Positions 10,801 to 22,999 of a stretch of DNA of 64,000 nt are shown piece after piece; position 1 is the stretch's first letter; every line of letters begins with the position of its first letter. Both the position numbers and the translations under genes were made by a program. The notes beneath the pieces were generated by a model that was not told the DNA's origin, searched no databases, and saw only the letters and a list, made by a program, of their open reading frames with translations. Source of the stretch: Histoplasma ohiense (Eukaryota; Ascomycota; Eurotiomycetes; Onygenales; Ajellomycetaceae). The stretch lies in the NCBI GenBank assembly GCA_017607445.1, contig JAEVHH010000002.1, positions 4,579,501-4,643,500 on the forward strand. The letters run 5' to 3'.

Positions 10801-11356
10801 ATGACCTCTATCCACAGTATTCACTGTACTCATGCTACCACTGAATCTAAAGCAACAAACATTATGAAAGAAAACTGTGAAACACATACTTCTGTCACTG
10901 AAAGTATACAACAAGTATCATCTTTCTCTATAAAATCAGACTCTGAGTATAATTCAGAAGAGGACATCTCTTCTGAAGATCTCAACACAATTGAAGCTGA
11001 GAAAATAGCTGTGATCAGAAGAATCAAAAAATTACAGACTGAGAAAAAATTGTGAGAACTTCAACACTGATGCAACACTTTACTGCAAGAATTGAATGAA
11101 ACAATTTCAATCACTCAAAATACACTAGAAGCACATTCAAATCACAGTAGAGATATCACTAACATAAATAATAACTGCAATAACATCACAAATATTCTCA
11201 GATCATCAGAATCCACACTACAAGCATTTAATATTTTAGTGAAAAGCATCATGACTACTGTCAGTGAAAGATGTAGTCAGATATCACTTTGACAATTAGA
11301 ACTTCAAGATCTCAGTATGAGTGATCATTCTTCTCAGAGAGATATGAAAAAGTTTC
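10801..11356 (+). pseudogene. Family 2 gag, N-terminal part (copy 2)
   Basis: Gag would form the retroelement particle. The first frame, 10801-11055, is open (MTSIHSIHCTHATTESKATN ... IRRIKKLQTEKKL), rich in Ser and Glu with a likely coiled coil at the end; it is broken by TGA, then resumes at 11092-11292. The same protein starts at 11667 in copy 1. It is cut at 11356 by the insertion of copy 1 and continues at 18839. Confidence 0.7.
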
Positions 11357-11619
11357 TGTAATGCACTTGTTTATTATTTCCTTATTATCTTCGCTTATTC
11401 TTACCTCTTTCCATTATACTCTCACTACCGCTATTTCTATATATATATATATATCAATGTATGTATTTTGCACATCTTCTTTCTCTTTCTTTTCTTTCTT
11501 AGCAATTAGCTACACCACATTATGCTACTATACTACACTCTACAATATATTACTATTATCTCTGCTATGCTATAAACTATCTTCTACTGTTACTCTTCAC
11601 ACTGTCACTACATCTCACA
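11357..11619 (+). repeat. Family 2 5' LTR of copy 1 (263 bp)
   Basis: tgtaatgcacttgtttatta ... cactacatctcaca. It pairs with the 3' LTR at 18571-18833, which has the same length. Confidence 0.93.
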
Positions 11620-11632
11620 GTTTCTAATCACT
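11438..11632 (+). promoter_or_regulatory. Family 2 promoter, transcript start and self-primer/PBS pair
   Basis: A TATATATA run (11438-11454) is followed by a CT-rich tract (tcttctttctctttctttt) and then agcaattag (11501-11509; agtgattag at 18715-18723 in the 3' LTR). Just inside the element, ctaatcact (11624-11632) is the exact complement of the 3' LTR version. If transcription starts near 11501, the RNA 5' end can fold onto this site and prime reverse transcription, as in Tf1. The mismatches are those expected if one CpG in each arm decayed in different directions. The start site is inferred. Confidence 0.5.
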
Positions 11633-11666
11633 CAATCTTCAAGAGATGATCTGTTGAGTAATAGTC

Positions 11667-13090
11667 ATGATCTCTATTCACAGCATCTGCTGTACTCATG
11701 CTACTGCTGAATCTGAAGCAGCAAACATCATGAAAGAAAACCATGAAATGCACACTTCTGTCACTGAAAGTGTGCAACAAGTATCATCTTTCTCTATGAA
11801 ATTGAACTCTGAGTATAGTTCAGAAGAGGATATCTTCTCTGAAGATCTCAGTACAATTGAAACTGAAAAGATAGCTGTGATCAGAAGAATCAAAAAATTA
11901 CAGACTGAGAAAGAATTGTGAGAACTCCAACATTGATGCAACATTTTACTACAAGAATTGAATGAAACAATTTCAGTCATCTGAAATATGCTAGAAGTGC
12001 ATCTGAATCACAGTAGAGATGCAACTAGTGTGAATGATAATCATGATAACACCACAAGTATTCTCAGATCATTGAAAGTCACACTACAAACACTCAACAT
12101 CTTAGTGAAAAGTGCTGTGATTACTGCCAGTGGGAGATGTAGTCAGATACCACTTTGGCAATTAGAATTTCAAGATCTCAGCATGAGTGATCACTCTTCT
12201 TGAAGAGATGTGGAAAAGTTCTGAGATCAAAGTATGAAAGAATTTGAAAACTTTGTTACAGCTGCTATTGCTTTCCATGTCAGTGATCTTGATTACTACA
12301 ACAAACACAATCATTGAAAGATCATCAAAGCTGTTACTCATTTCAATGTTGAGATGCAACAATGTTGGTATCAACATACACATGATATGTGGACTTTGTC
12401 ACCATGGGAAGAATTTGTTAGTTGGATGTAATGTCAAGTCATCAATTCAGATAAAAGTTTCTGAGATGCTGATAGACAGTACTGAAAAACAGAGCAATAA
12501 GAAGATCAGACAGTTCAACAATTTGCTTCACACTTACAATCAATTGAAAAGCATCTATAGCATTTTTATAGTGAATACCATTGAAAATCACACCTCTATA
12601 TGAAAGTTCTACCTTCCATTCACTGAGAATTTGACAAATATGCAATCAAATTGGAAGAGTTAAGCTATGATGCCACTCTACATAAACTTGCAATGACAGA
12701 ATTGAATCTGTCAGAGAGATGGAAGAAGCTTAAAGAGAAGTCAAATTTCAAAAACTCCACTCAAAGCTTTAACAACAGAAATAATGCTGATAATAGATCA
12801 CAAAACAAATGCAGATGAAATGACATTACAAAGTCTGATGACTCCATCTGATCAAAATATTGCTGTTATTGCAAGTGATCAGAACATACCATTGATTTGT
12901 GTTTCAAACAATCCAAAGATGAATTCAAAAACATCAAGTTCAACTCAAAATCTGATATGAAAGACACAAAGAACTTGAAGAACTCAAAAAATGCTTAAGA
13001 TGTGTCATTCAGCTTGCAATGACAGTCATAAGCATGAAAAGTCAATGCAAAAACATCTTAAGCTTCACTGTCACAGTGGAACTTGCTACA
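11667..13090 (+). pseudogene. Family 2 gag (decayed), with zinc knuckle
   Basis: Structural polyprotein. The N-terminal Ser/Glu-rich part is open at 11667-11921 (MISIHSICCTHATAESEAAN). A capsid-like middle follows (HFNVEMQQCWYQHTHDMWTL, ~12340-12400). Near 12860-12910 a CCHC zinc knuckle is visible as CCYC then SEHTIDLC, fitting C-x2-C-x4-H-x4-C with a stop codon inside, as expected for RNA-binding Gag. Stops are scattered through the rest. Copy 2 has the same gag in four pieces. Confidence 0.75.
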
Positions 13091-16000
13091 TCTAAAGATC
13101 TGCAAAAAATGCTTGCACTAGTAGACTCTGAGTCAGAAGTGAACTGTGTTGATGAATTTTGAGCAAAGAATCACAATCTAGAAGCTGCTCACTGCAAAAT
13201 CAAAATGATCAAGTTGATTGATGAATGCATAATGCACTTCTTTGAAGAGTATAACATTGCAACTACTGTTACTGATCACAAGGGTAATGCACAGCAGACA
13301 TCTCATTTCTTTCATGTGATGAAGATGAAGGACTACAGTCTTGTATTAGAATTTTCTTGATTAAGACAAACAAATTCTTTTATAGATTGATCAGATGGAC
13401 AATTCTTCTTTAGAAGCTCTGAAAATGAACAACAGCTTCAAATTATTTCTGAACAAGATGTCTTAGCTGAAGTTCTCACAGAAGCTAGAGTAGAAATGCT
13501 TGTAGTATTATCTACAAAATATTCAAAAGACTCAAAGCATGCTTTATGTATATTCTTGACTGTGTATTCAGACTTGCTGACTGATCTACTCAATTATGTC
13601 ATGTCATATGTGCATATCTTCTCAGAAGAAGCTGCTATAAGTGTGAAAAGATCAGAAGAGATGAAACACTGTATAGATCTTGAGCCTGATGCACAATCTT
13701 TATTTATACTGATATACAATCTCTCTGAAACTGAGTTAGCTGCTCTAAGAGAATATTTAAAAAATGTATTAGATAAAGAATGGATACAATCATTCAGTAG
13801 CTCAGCTGATGCACTGATTCTCTTTGTTCTCAAAAAAGATGATGGACTCTGTCTTTGTGTAGACTATTGAGGATTAAATTGAATCATCATCAAGAACTGA
13901 TACTCTCTATCTCTAATAAGTGAATTACTTGATAGACTTTCAAAAGTCAAAATATTCACTAAGCTGGATCTTTGAGATGCCTACCACTGCATACTTATAG
14001 CAGCAAAAGACTGTTGGAAGACAGCCTTTAGAATGAGATATGGACATTTTGAATATGTAGTTATGCCATTTGAACTAGCTAATACTTCAATGACATTTCA
14101 AGCATACATTAACAATACCTTGTCTGATTTGTTGGATATATGTTGTGTTGTCTATTTGAATGACATTCTCATATTCTTCAATTCAAAGCAGGAACATAAA
14201 GTGTATGTTACTAAGATGCTAGAATGTCTCAAGTGTGTGAATCTATTTGCAAAACTCTCTAAGTGTGAATTTGAAGTGGACAAGATCTTGTTTCTGGGGT
14301 TTGTTATAGATACAAATGATGTTGAGATGGAGTCAGACAGAGTCTTCACTATTGTGGAATGGCCTACATCTAAATCAATTAAAGAGGTTCAATTCTTCTT
14401 GAGTTTTGCTAATTTCTATCAGTGATTTATTAAGTCTTTCTCCTCTATTGCAGCCCCATTATTCAAACTTACAAAAGGGAGCAAGAAGAGGGAAAGAAAA
14501 GCTACTTTTATATGAACAGAAGATGCTCAAAGTGCTTTTGATGAGCTCAAATTGTGCTTTATATGTGCTTCTCTATTAGCTCATTTTGACTCAGCTAGAT
14601 GTATTCAGATTGAATCTAATGTGTCCACTTTTGCAGTTGCTGCTATTCTGTTATAGTTACAGAATGATGGACACTGACATCCAGTTGCCTTCTGGTCAAG
14701 AAAGTTGATTGATGTGGAAATATGTTATGATACTCATGATAAAGAACTCTTGGCTATTGTAGCAGTATTTAAGAATTGAAGACACTATCTGAAGAGAAGT
14801 CAGTATTTAATTCAAGTCTGATCTGATCATGCCAATCTGCAGTACTTTATGACAACTAAGAAACTGAATAGATGTCAGATCAGATGAGTGGAAGCTTTAT
14901 CTGCTTATGATTTTATATTACTGCACCACTCTGAATCAAAGAATTCAGCTGATGAGCTCAGTTGTTGTGCAGACTACAGTGAGATCTATAATGATCAAAC
15001 TATGTTATCTACTCTGCAACAGAAGCTGAAACATGAAGTTAGACTAGGCTGAGAAGCTGATACTTCTTTTCAAAATGATATTTCTTCTGATGTAGTCTGT
15101 GCACAGATCTCTAATGAGCAAAATACTTCTTTTAATGAGTGAAAAATGCTTCATACATTGATGTCTTCTATCTCTTGTGTAAACTCTTCCCCTCCATTGC
15201 ACATTGAGCAATATATGCCTCAGATTGCAGTCAATAAGACTATTCTTGAGAACTCAGCATATACAGAAATGCTCAAATCCTTCATCTCATTTCTGAATAA
15301 AGCACAGAAGATTGATTCTTTTGCTGCTGAGCAAAGAAAGAAGATAAAAGAGAAGAATATGACTGTTGCTGAAAATATGCTATGAACAATTTCTGAGAAT
15401 GATATATTGTGTGCTGATGATTGTGTGTATGTCTCTCAACAAAAGACATTCATTGATGAAATTATCAGTGCAAATCATGATGATCCACAGAGGGGTCACT
15501 TTGATATAAAAAAGTTCATAGACAGCATTCAGAACAAATACTATTGACATGAGCTAGTCAGAGATATCAAAGATTATATATTCACTTGTGATACTTGTCA
15601 AAGAGTAAAGTCAAAACAGCACAGACAATATGAAGAATTGAGTACAATTTTCTTATCATCAAATCTTTTTGAATTCATTATTATGAATTTTATTACAGGC
15701 TTGTCAACCTCTACATTCCTTCATCAAATCTACAATGCAATTTTAGTGATTGTGAATATATATACCAAGTTTATGATCTATATTCCTTGCATCAAAAACA
15801 TTACAGCTGATGAACTAGCAGAAATTGTTTATACCAAGTTCTATACAATTTACAGAGTACTCAAAAACCATATATCTGATCAAGGTTCACTGTTTACAAG
15901 CCATTATTGATCCATCTTTTGTTATATGCTAGGCACACACCAGAAACTTTCAACAGCCTTTCACTCTCAAACAGATGATCAAACAGAATGACAAAATCAA

Positions 16001-16835
16001 ATCTTGAAACATTATCTTCAATACTTTATCAACTATCATCAAGATGACTGAGCATGCTGGCTATCACTGATGCAGTTTGTTTACAATATCTCTCAACATG
16101 CCTCTACTGAAATGACATCTGTGGAAGCCTTAATGGGATATCAATCTGATTTGAAAATTAATGTCAGCAAATCATCACAACCGGTCACCATACATGCTGC
16201 TAGCCACACAAAACATATTGAGGAAACACATCATAAGCTCATTGAGAATCTACAAAAGATGCAACAAGCACAGAAAATCTATTACAATACAAAACATAAG
16301 TTTCAACAATTTAAAATAGATGACTATGTCATGCTCAATGCAAAAAATCTCTGATTGCTGCATCTGGTTTGCAAACTTGATTATAAATATGTTGGACCCT
16401 TCAAGATTCTGAATATCATTGGAAAACAAGCATACAAACTAGAACTGCCATCTTCATATAGAAGCATTCATTCTGTATTTCATATATCTTTATTGAAGCC
16501 ATACAACCACAGAAATGGAGCTCTATCAGAACCAGGACTGAAACTTGTTGACAGTGAAGAAGAATATCAAGTTGAGAAAATTCTTGAAAAACAACAATGA
16601 AAAAACAAACCTTCAGAATATCTTGTGAGATGGACAGGTTGAGATTCTAGTGATGATACATGGGAACTGAAAGAAAACATATTGAACACTCAGACATTTG
16701 AAATCTTCCTCAAACAAGAAAATGAATGACAAATACAAAATCAACATACTCTCAAATGTCAAAAGCATGAACTTCAAGTCAAAAGATGTCAGAAGCACAA
16801 ATCTCACTCAAACTCCAATCAAATGCATTTTTTTA
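13091..16835 (+). pseudogene. Family 2 pol: protease, RT, RNase H, integrase, chromodomain (decayed)
   Basis: Protease: LALVDSESEVN (~13110), where the family triad D-S/T-G reads D-S-E. RT: from ~13500, with KKDDGLCLCVDY, FTKLDL, then 14033-14425 (MRYGHFEYVVMPFELA) containing YLNDIL at ~14153 instead of YxDDIL, so one catalytic Asp is lost. RNase H: ~14590-14900 (YDTHDKELLAIV kept). Integrase: H-x-H ... CDTC zinc site (~15510-15600), MNFITGL where the first catalytic Asp is Asn (~15683), ISDQGSLFTS (second Asp kept, ~15875), QTDDQTE (Glu kept). Chromodomain: ~16550-16730 (EYQVEKILEKQQ, EYLVRWTG, DDTWEL), placing the element among chromoviruses. Numerous TGA codons replace Trp. The end is set where the tail frame closes; it could be ~16729. 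Confidence 0.9.
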
Positions 16836-17240
16836 GAAGGATTTTATCAGAGAAAAGAAAAAAAAAGAGAAAAATTCAATTTGAGTATAATAAATACAAA
16901 AGATAAAAAGTACAAGCAAGGAAAAGACAAAGAAAATGAGCTCTAAGAAAAGTCTAAAGACTCTCAGTTCACTCATTCTCATTTCATCTTCCATCTCTCA
17001 TTTTCTCTTCTTTCTTCTATCATCTCTCTCATTTCTCTTCTCTGCCACCCTCATTCAATACTCCTTCTGATATTTGTAAATTACCAGCACTCATTTTGAA
17101 TGCAGAGGTATAGACAAATATCTATTTCACAAGACATTTGTCTTCTCACTTCTTTCCTTCCTCATCAATCTACTCATTCTCTGACATATTTGATGAAGAA
17201 AGACATTTCCCCCCATCTTCTTCTCTCACTTCTTCACTGT

Positions 17241-17720
17241 TCAGAGCACCCTCTCTCTCTGCTCCACAGATGTCAGTGACAAATTGACAAAGAAAGCAGA
17301 TATCATGAACACTGCTGCAGTCACTGATGTCTTCACAATCTTCTTCATTGACTCTCCAGCCAACTTCTCTCTCATCAATCTCTTCCCAGTCAACTTCTCC
17401 AACTTCTTCTCAGTCAACTTCTTCATCACAGAGTCTCTGAAGCTCATCACTTTCAAAATCCTCATATCCTTCTCCACACCCTTCTCTTTCTCTAATGTAT
17501 CTGCTCTGAAAGGAACAGGCACAACCACTGTCTTCATAACCTGCACCTCTGCAGACTCAGCTGCTGTCTGATGCTGAAACCACAGAGCATTCACCTCTAC
17601 TCTGCTCTGAGCAGACAGCATTGCCAGATGAGATGTGTTCAATTGTTTTATCAAATGATGAAAATGACTTTTGTGATTGATTATATTTTTTTCAGCTGTC
17701 ACCTCTGTGAAGATAAACAC
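17241..17720 (-). CDS. Antisense ORF of family 2, unknown function, C-terminal hydrophobic segment
   Basis: 159 codons, open, opposite to gag-pol, lying in the 3' spacer. The N-terminal half is mixed (HFHHLIKQLNTSHLAMLSAQ), the middle is Lys/Glu-rich and repetitive (KKLTEKKLEKLTGKRLMREK, possibly coiled coil), and the C-terminal end has an ~18-residue hydrophobic run (TAAVFMISAFFVNLSL) that could be a membrane anchor. Copy 2 carries the same frame at 47155-47600: its differences are largely conservative, one gap is an exact multiple of three, and only two stops interrupt it. Persistence in two decayed copies suggests a real accessory gene, but no homologue is recognised. A chance frame antisense to a non-coding spacer is the alternative. 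Confidence 0.5.
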   Translation of the reverse strand: MFIFTEVTAEKNIINHKSHFHHLIKQLNTSHLAMLSAQSRVEVNALWFQHQTAAESAEVQVMKTVVVPVPFRADTLEKEKGVEKDMRILKVMSFRDSVMKKLTEKKLEKLTGKRLMREKLAGESMKKIVKTSVTAAVFMISAFFVNLSLTSVEQRERVL

Positions 17721-17730
17721 TCACCCACAT

Positions 17731-17758
17731 ATGATGCACCTCAGAAGAGGTGTATCAT
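17731..17758. other. Conserved hairpin upstream of the antisense ORF
   Basis: atgatgcacctc, loop agaa, gaggtgtatcat: a 12-bp stem with one G-T pair. In copy 2 (47615-47642) the arms have changed but nearly all pairs survive. It lies ~10 bp upstream of the antisense start codon, so it could belong to that transcript's leader or to the genomic RNA. Confidence 0.5.
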
Positions 17759-18570
17759 GCATCTAGCATCATTATCAGTATATCAACATTGCTAAGAGCA
17801 CTACTATCTATTCAAAAGCAAATTTGAAGAAAAAGAAAAAGGAAATAAGAATTAAAGAGAATTACTTATAGATTTGCAGAATTTCTCTGCAGAGACACAA
17901 GTCTCACAACACTTCTGAGCATTTGATCTCAATGCACATCAAAAATCAATATCTTCAAGTCTAGAGACACAATATTCACACAGAATCCAACTGTTGTGTG
18001 TCATGTGATTAGAGTTAAACTTAGAGCAATATAACAAGTGAACAGTGAATGACACTATATGGAAACAAGCTAGTGACACACATGACCACACTAATAACAC
18101 CACTGGCAAGGAACACCAACAATAATATGCAATAAGCACTCAAGAGACAACTTACTTAAAATCAGAATAATTGAGAGAGTCTATTTCAATATAAAAAAGA
18201 AGGGAGAAAGGACAATGATATAAAAATTTAAAAATTTTTTTATTGAAGACAAAAAATCACAGCAGAAAGGCAAGGAGCTTTGATGATGATCAAGTTAAAA
18301 GAGAAGAGAAATCTTCAAGAAGAAAGAAATTCTTTTTGCTTCTCTGCACACAATCTCTAGCAATCAAAGAATCCATCAATTCCATCTCATTAGAAAATCA
18401 ATAACAACATGTATACAAGCTATCTAGAGGATGCGAATACAAGCTATCTAGAGGACGCGATCAATACACTGCTATCAACAAGTGGAACTTACAATATGGG
18501 AATGCAATTATCTACTAGCAAGCAATCTATACAATTGCTGAGGGCAGCTCTTATAAAAAAGAGGGACAAT

Positions 18571-18833
18571 TGTAATGCACTCATTTATTATTTCCTTATT
18601 ATCTTCACTTATTCTTATCTCTTTCCATTATACTCTCGCTACTGCTATTTCTATATGTATATATATATCAATGTATGTATTTCACACATCTTCTTTCTCT
18701 TTCTTTTCTTTCTTAGTGATTAGCTACACTATGTTATGCTACTATACTACACTCTACAATATATTACTATTATCTCTGCTACACTATAAACTATCTTCTA
18801 CTGTTACTCTTCACACTGTCACTACATCTCACA
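18571..18833 (+). repeat. Family 2 3' LTR of copy 1 (263 bp)
   Basis: tgtaatgcactcatttatta ... cactacatctcaca, followed by target duplication gtttc (18834-18838). Confidence 0.93.
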
Positions 18834-18838
18834 GTTTC

Positions 18839-18960
18839 AAAATCAAAATATGAAAGAATTCAAAAACTTTGTTACAGCTGCTATCACTTTTCATATCAGT
18901 GATTTTGATTACTACAACAAACACAACCATTGAAAGATCATCAAAGTCATCACTCATTTC
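18839..18960 (+). pseudogene. Family 2 gag fragment (copy 2, continued)
   Basis: Continues the gag of copy 2 after the copy 1 insertion: aaaatatgaaagaattcaaa corresponds to ~12225 in copy 1 (KEFENFVTAAI). It stops at the target site atttc, where the family 1 element starts. Confidence 0.85.
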
Positions 18961-19431
18961 TGTAACGGGCGTACTTCGATTAACGATTTGGTACTATCCT
19001 AATTACAGATTACGAATTGATTAAGGAAAGAAAGAGAAAAGAAATCAGAAGAAAAGGTCGTATGAAGGGGGTTCTTATAGAGGAAAGTTCAGAGCAGAAG
19101 AATATCAGAAGCCGCTCCACAGTGGAGCACGGAGCAGAAGAACATTAAGGGGTATGTGTAAGAATCGTTAGAAGCTACACAAGCGCGGAACATGGGGCAG
19201 GGGAATTGTTGAGGGCTATGCGGAAGAATTGTTAGAGACTACATGAGCACAGAGCACAGAACAGAAGAACATTAAGAGCTATGCAGAAGAATTGTTAGAA
19301 ACTATATAAGTGCAGAGCACAGAGCAGAAGAACATCAAGGGTTACACAAAATGACAACAGTCAGAAACAAGCAGATGCAGAAGAGGAGTTGATTGTGTAA
19401 GTTAATTACTAACAGATGCTAACTCATCACA
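18961..19431 (-). repeat. Family 1 3' LTR (471 bp)
   Basis: Plus-strand ends tgtaacgggcgtacttcg and aactcatcaca. The next bases inside the element, ttatccccctctatcgggg, are the polypurine tract on the minus strand. Confidence 0.93.
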
Positions 19432-22400
19432 TTATCCCCCTCTATCGGGGTGAGTGAGGACTCATAGGTGTCGAGGGCGGTGGTGTCCTCCAAGGCAGAC
19501 ACAGATTCCCAGGTCAGACAATTGTATTCTACTCATTTGATGAGATATTCACAGTGGTGGTGGTTGGTTCTATCATCAAGAATTGCTTCAATTTCCCACT
19601 CAAGTTCATTGTCTTCTTCTACAATGACAGATGACTGTCAATTGAAGGTTCTCTGTGAGGGGAATGGATCCTCAGCTGTGGGTCGGAGCAGGTTCATATG
19701 AAAGATGTTGTGGATGTCAGGCAGGGTGTTGAGTTGATAATTGTGTGTGTCTAGCACTTTCTTCACTGTATACTTGACATGGCAGTAATCTAGTGTATGC
19801 AAGGGGTGGTCTGTTCTTATGTTCTTGAGATTCAGTCAGACTTTGTTTTTTATATGATATTGAATTGCAGAACTTCTTCTGATGTTCATTTGATTCTTGT
19901 AATCTTGCTGAGCACTGGTCATTGAAGCTTCTGCTTATTTGTAAGCTTTCTTCAGCTTGCTCATGATATTCTCTGCTGTCTGTATGAGGCTGTGAATGTA
20001 CATGGTTTCTTGAGAAGTCTTGAGAAAGTCCAGAATCTCTAAGTTGTATCTGTGTAGAAGAAAGAATGAGCTTACATCTGTTGTAGTGAAATCTCAACTG
20101 TTAATTGTAATCTCAGTGTGTGGCAGCAGATTGCTTCAGTTGTCTTGTGTGTAATTGCAGAACTTACAGAGAATGTTCTTTATTATTTGTATCATTCTCT
20201 CAGTAGCTTCATCAGTCTCTGAGTGGTATGCTGTTGATAACTTTCATTCAATTCTTAATAATTGGCATATGCAGGCTCAGAGTGTGCTGATGAATTGACT
20301 GTCTTTATCTGACACAATGGATGAAGACAGACTGTGCATACAATAGAACAGACTTCTGACAAAGACATCTGCAACTACTTCAGTATTCATCTTGTCACAG
20401 AGCTGTAGTATTACATCCTTGCTGAGTTGATCAACAATGACTAGAATATTTATAGAATCTCTGTTTTTGAGTAAGGAAACTGCAAAATCAATAGCTATAT
20501 CATATCAAGTTCAGTTGAGAACAGATAAGAGCTTCAGCATCTCTTTTCAGTGTTCATATCATGCTATCACTGAGCCACAGCAATCACAGTTGTGTACAAA
20601 CTGGCATATATCTTTCAACATATCTGATCAGTAGAATTCTTGAGTGATGATGTTGTACATGATTTCATGTTCTGAGTGTCTGATCATCAGTGAGTCATGA
20701 ATTTCTTGCATGATCTGTGTTCATAGAGGTTCTGAATTGGGGACTCATTGTCTATCTTGAAAGTGTAAGCAGTTGTCATTATTGATTGAACATGCTGAGA
20801 TATCTGTTCTTGAGTATATGTCTGTGGGGAATTGAGGTGCTTTGCTTTGTACAGCTTTGATGACTTGTTGTCAGAATTCATCTGTCTCTGTCATTAGTCT
20901 TCATTGTTCTTCAAGTGAGGGTTCTTGAGCTCAGGACTGATTGATATGTACACAGAGTTCATCTGATTGCATAGAACTTTCTATGATTGCAGAGTCAATT
21001 AATCAATGCTCTCAGTGTTTTCATCTGTCATTCAAGTCATCAGATGGTATATCTTGTTCTTGATGAGACAGAGCATCCACAAGAGTGTTCTCTACTTCAG
21101 ATTGATAACAAATTGTGAATGAAAAACAGCTAAGAAACAATGATCAATGCATATGCCTCTCAGTAAGCTTATGAGTGGTTGTGAAGTACTCTAGATTCTT
21201 ATGATCAGTAACAATCTTGAATCTCTCAACACTCATGAGTTTGAATTTCTATTCTTTGAGGCATTGTATAATTGCTAGAAGCTTCTTGTTGTAGATCTCA
21301 TAGTTGCATTCAGCAGATGACATCTTTTTCAAGATGAAGGCACAAGATTGTAGAATATCTTCATTGTCATATTGCATCAGTGCTCCATCTACTATGTAAT
21401 CTGAGATGTCTGTTTTGAGAATCATATGCTTATCTGAATTGAATGATTGCAGCATCAGAGTGTTTGTGAACATACACTTCAGCTTTTTGAATACTGCATC
21501 CACTTTGTCAGTTCATTGGAATACAGTGTCTTTCTGGGTCAGATCTGTTAGTGGTTGTACAATATCAGAGAAGTTCTTGATAAATCTTTGGTAGAAATTG
21601 ACAAACTCTAGAAAGCTTCTAGTCTCTTTTACTGAGACTGGTGTCTCTCAGTTGAGGATTGCTTTCATCTTCTTAGAATCCATACATATACCTTTTTCAG
21701 CTTTGATGATGAATTCTAGATAGATCATAGACTTGATCTCAAAGTTGCATTTGTCAATGTCCACTTGCAGTTCAGCTTTTCATAGGCAGTCAAGAACTTG
21801 TTGTATATGTTTACAGTGCTCAGTGAGTGATCCATCAGTGAAGATCAAGATATCATCCATGTACACTGAGGTGATCTCATTGAGCAGGTCTCATAGAGCC
21901 CAGTTAATGTATTTCTGAAATGTACTTGGAGCATTCACTAATCCAAAGGGGGTCACTGTTCATTTGTATAGTTCATAATGTGTATGAAAGACAGTTAGCC
22001 ATTCATCATCTTCATTAATCCTTATCTTGTAGAAGGCTGCAGAGATGTCAAGTTTTGTAAACCATTTTGCTTTTTCTATTCATTCAAGCATTTCATTGAT
22101 GAGTGGGAGGGGGTATTGATCCTTCCATGTAATCTTGTTGAGTTCTTGATAATCAATGCAGAATTGTAAGTCATCTTCTGATTTCTTTGCAAACAGTACA
22201 GATGCTGCAGTGGGTGAGTTGCTAACACAAATGAAGTCTTTGTCTAGTAATCTGTTGAGCATTTTTCATAGAATGAGGAGCTTGTTGTGTGACATGCTGT
22301 AGAGAGAATCTCAGAGTGGTTGCAGGTTCTTATCATCTTTCTTGATGAGCTCAATCATATGATCTATACTGGGTCCTTGGTGAGGAGGAAGCTTTTCAGC

Positions 22401-22997
22401 TTCTTTCTCATTGAACACATCTGTGAAGTCTTTATACAATTCAGATAGTTTCTTGTGTGATTTTTTGAGATCTTTAGATTCTAACTTTTCTAATGCTTTC
22501 TTGATATCTGTCATGCTAGCAGCAAACACTTGGACATTCTTCTTCTCATGCACTTGATGGGTTAGTAGTTTGTACACTTCTGCTGATATCTGAGTGAGAT
22601 CAGCAGTTCTATCAACATTCTTCTTGTAAACACAGTCACCTTCTGAGAAAATAAGACAGTGGTTGCATGCATTCAACAAGGTTCCAAATTCTGTGAGTCA
22701 TGATAGATCAAGCATTAGATTGTACTCAAGGTCTTGTATTTCATATGCATATACATTCTTTTTCTTATGTCCTTCTACATTGACATTAAATCTTACCATG
22801 TTGTAGAAGACAGATTCTCTGAGGCTGTCAAATTCACTGAGCTTACACAGTTTGAGAAAGAGAATACACTGAAGCTTATGCTTCTCAACCAGCTGAGTGT
22901 CTATAAGAGTGTAGTGAAGGAAACCACTGTCTACCATTGCTTGTATATTGACTAAGCTATTTACAATGACAGAGATCATGATTGTGTCTGCTTGCAT
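19432..22997 (-). pseudogene. Family 1 pol: protease, RT, RNase H, integrase, chromodomain (decayed)
   Basis: Protease with AMVDSGF (~22935), carrying the D-S-G triad. The linker 22679-22311 is open (MLNACNHCLIFSEGD). RT at ~22262-21660 keeps YMDDIL (plus-strand ~21850-21870) and FCIDYQELNKI, better than the plus-strand copies. RNase H at 21503-21249 reads LKTDISDYIVDGALMQYD. Integrase at ~20700-20150 includes SDKDSQFIS (~20300). The chromodomain at ~19660-19480 precedes the polypurine tract. TGA codons interrupt RT and integrase. Confidence 0.88.
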
Positions 22998-22999
22998 CT

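Larger units (their letters stand above)
16836..18570 (+). other. Family 2 3' spacer between pol and 3' LTR
   Basis: About 1.7 kb with no sense-strand gene. It contains an antisense ORF (17241-17720), a conserved hairpin (17731-17758), AT-rich sequence and, at the right end, a duplicated motif (acaagctatctagaggaygc at ~18415 and ~18442; y = c/t). A polypurine tract aaaaaagagggacaat touches the 3' LTR and would prime plus-strand synthesis. Copy 2 keeps the same organisation to 48339. Confidence 0.7.
11357..18833 (+). mobile_element. Ty3/gypsy chromovirus family 2, copy 1 (complete, both LTRs)
   Basis: 7477 bp between 263-bp LTRs, with 5-bp target duplication gtttc (11352-11356 and 18834-18838). 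It sits inside the gag of copy 2 of the same family. Order: LTR, gag, protease, RT, RNase H, integrase, chromodomain, ~1.7-kb spacer carrying an antisense ORF, polypurine tract, LTR. The two LTRs differ by transitions, so it is not a very recent insertion or has been mutated after insertion. Confidence 0.93.

Noticed and set aside
11361..11627. 88-codon hydrophobic ORF in a family 2 LTR (similar one at 18575)
   Set aside because: Entirely inside the LTR, caused by a pyrimidine-rich promoter region.
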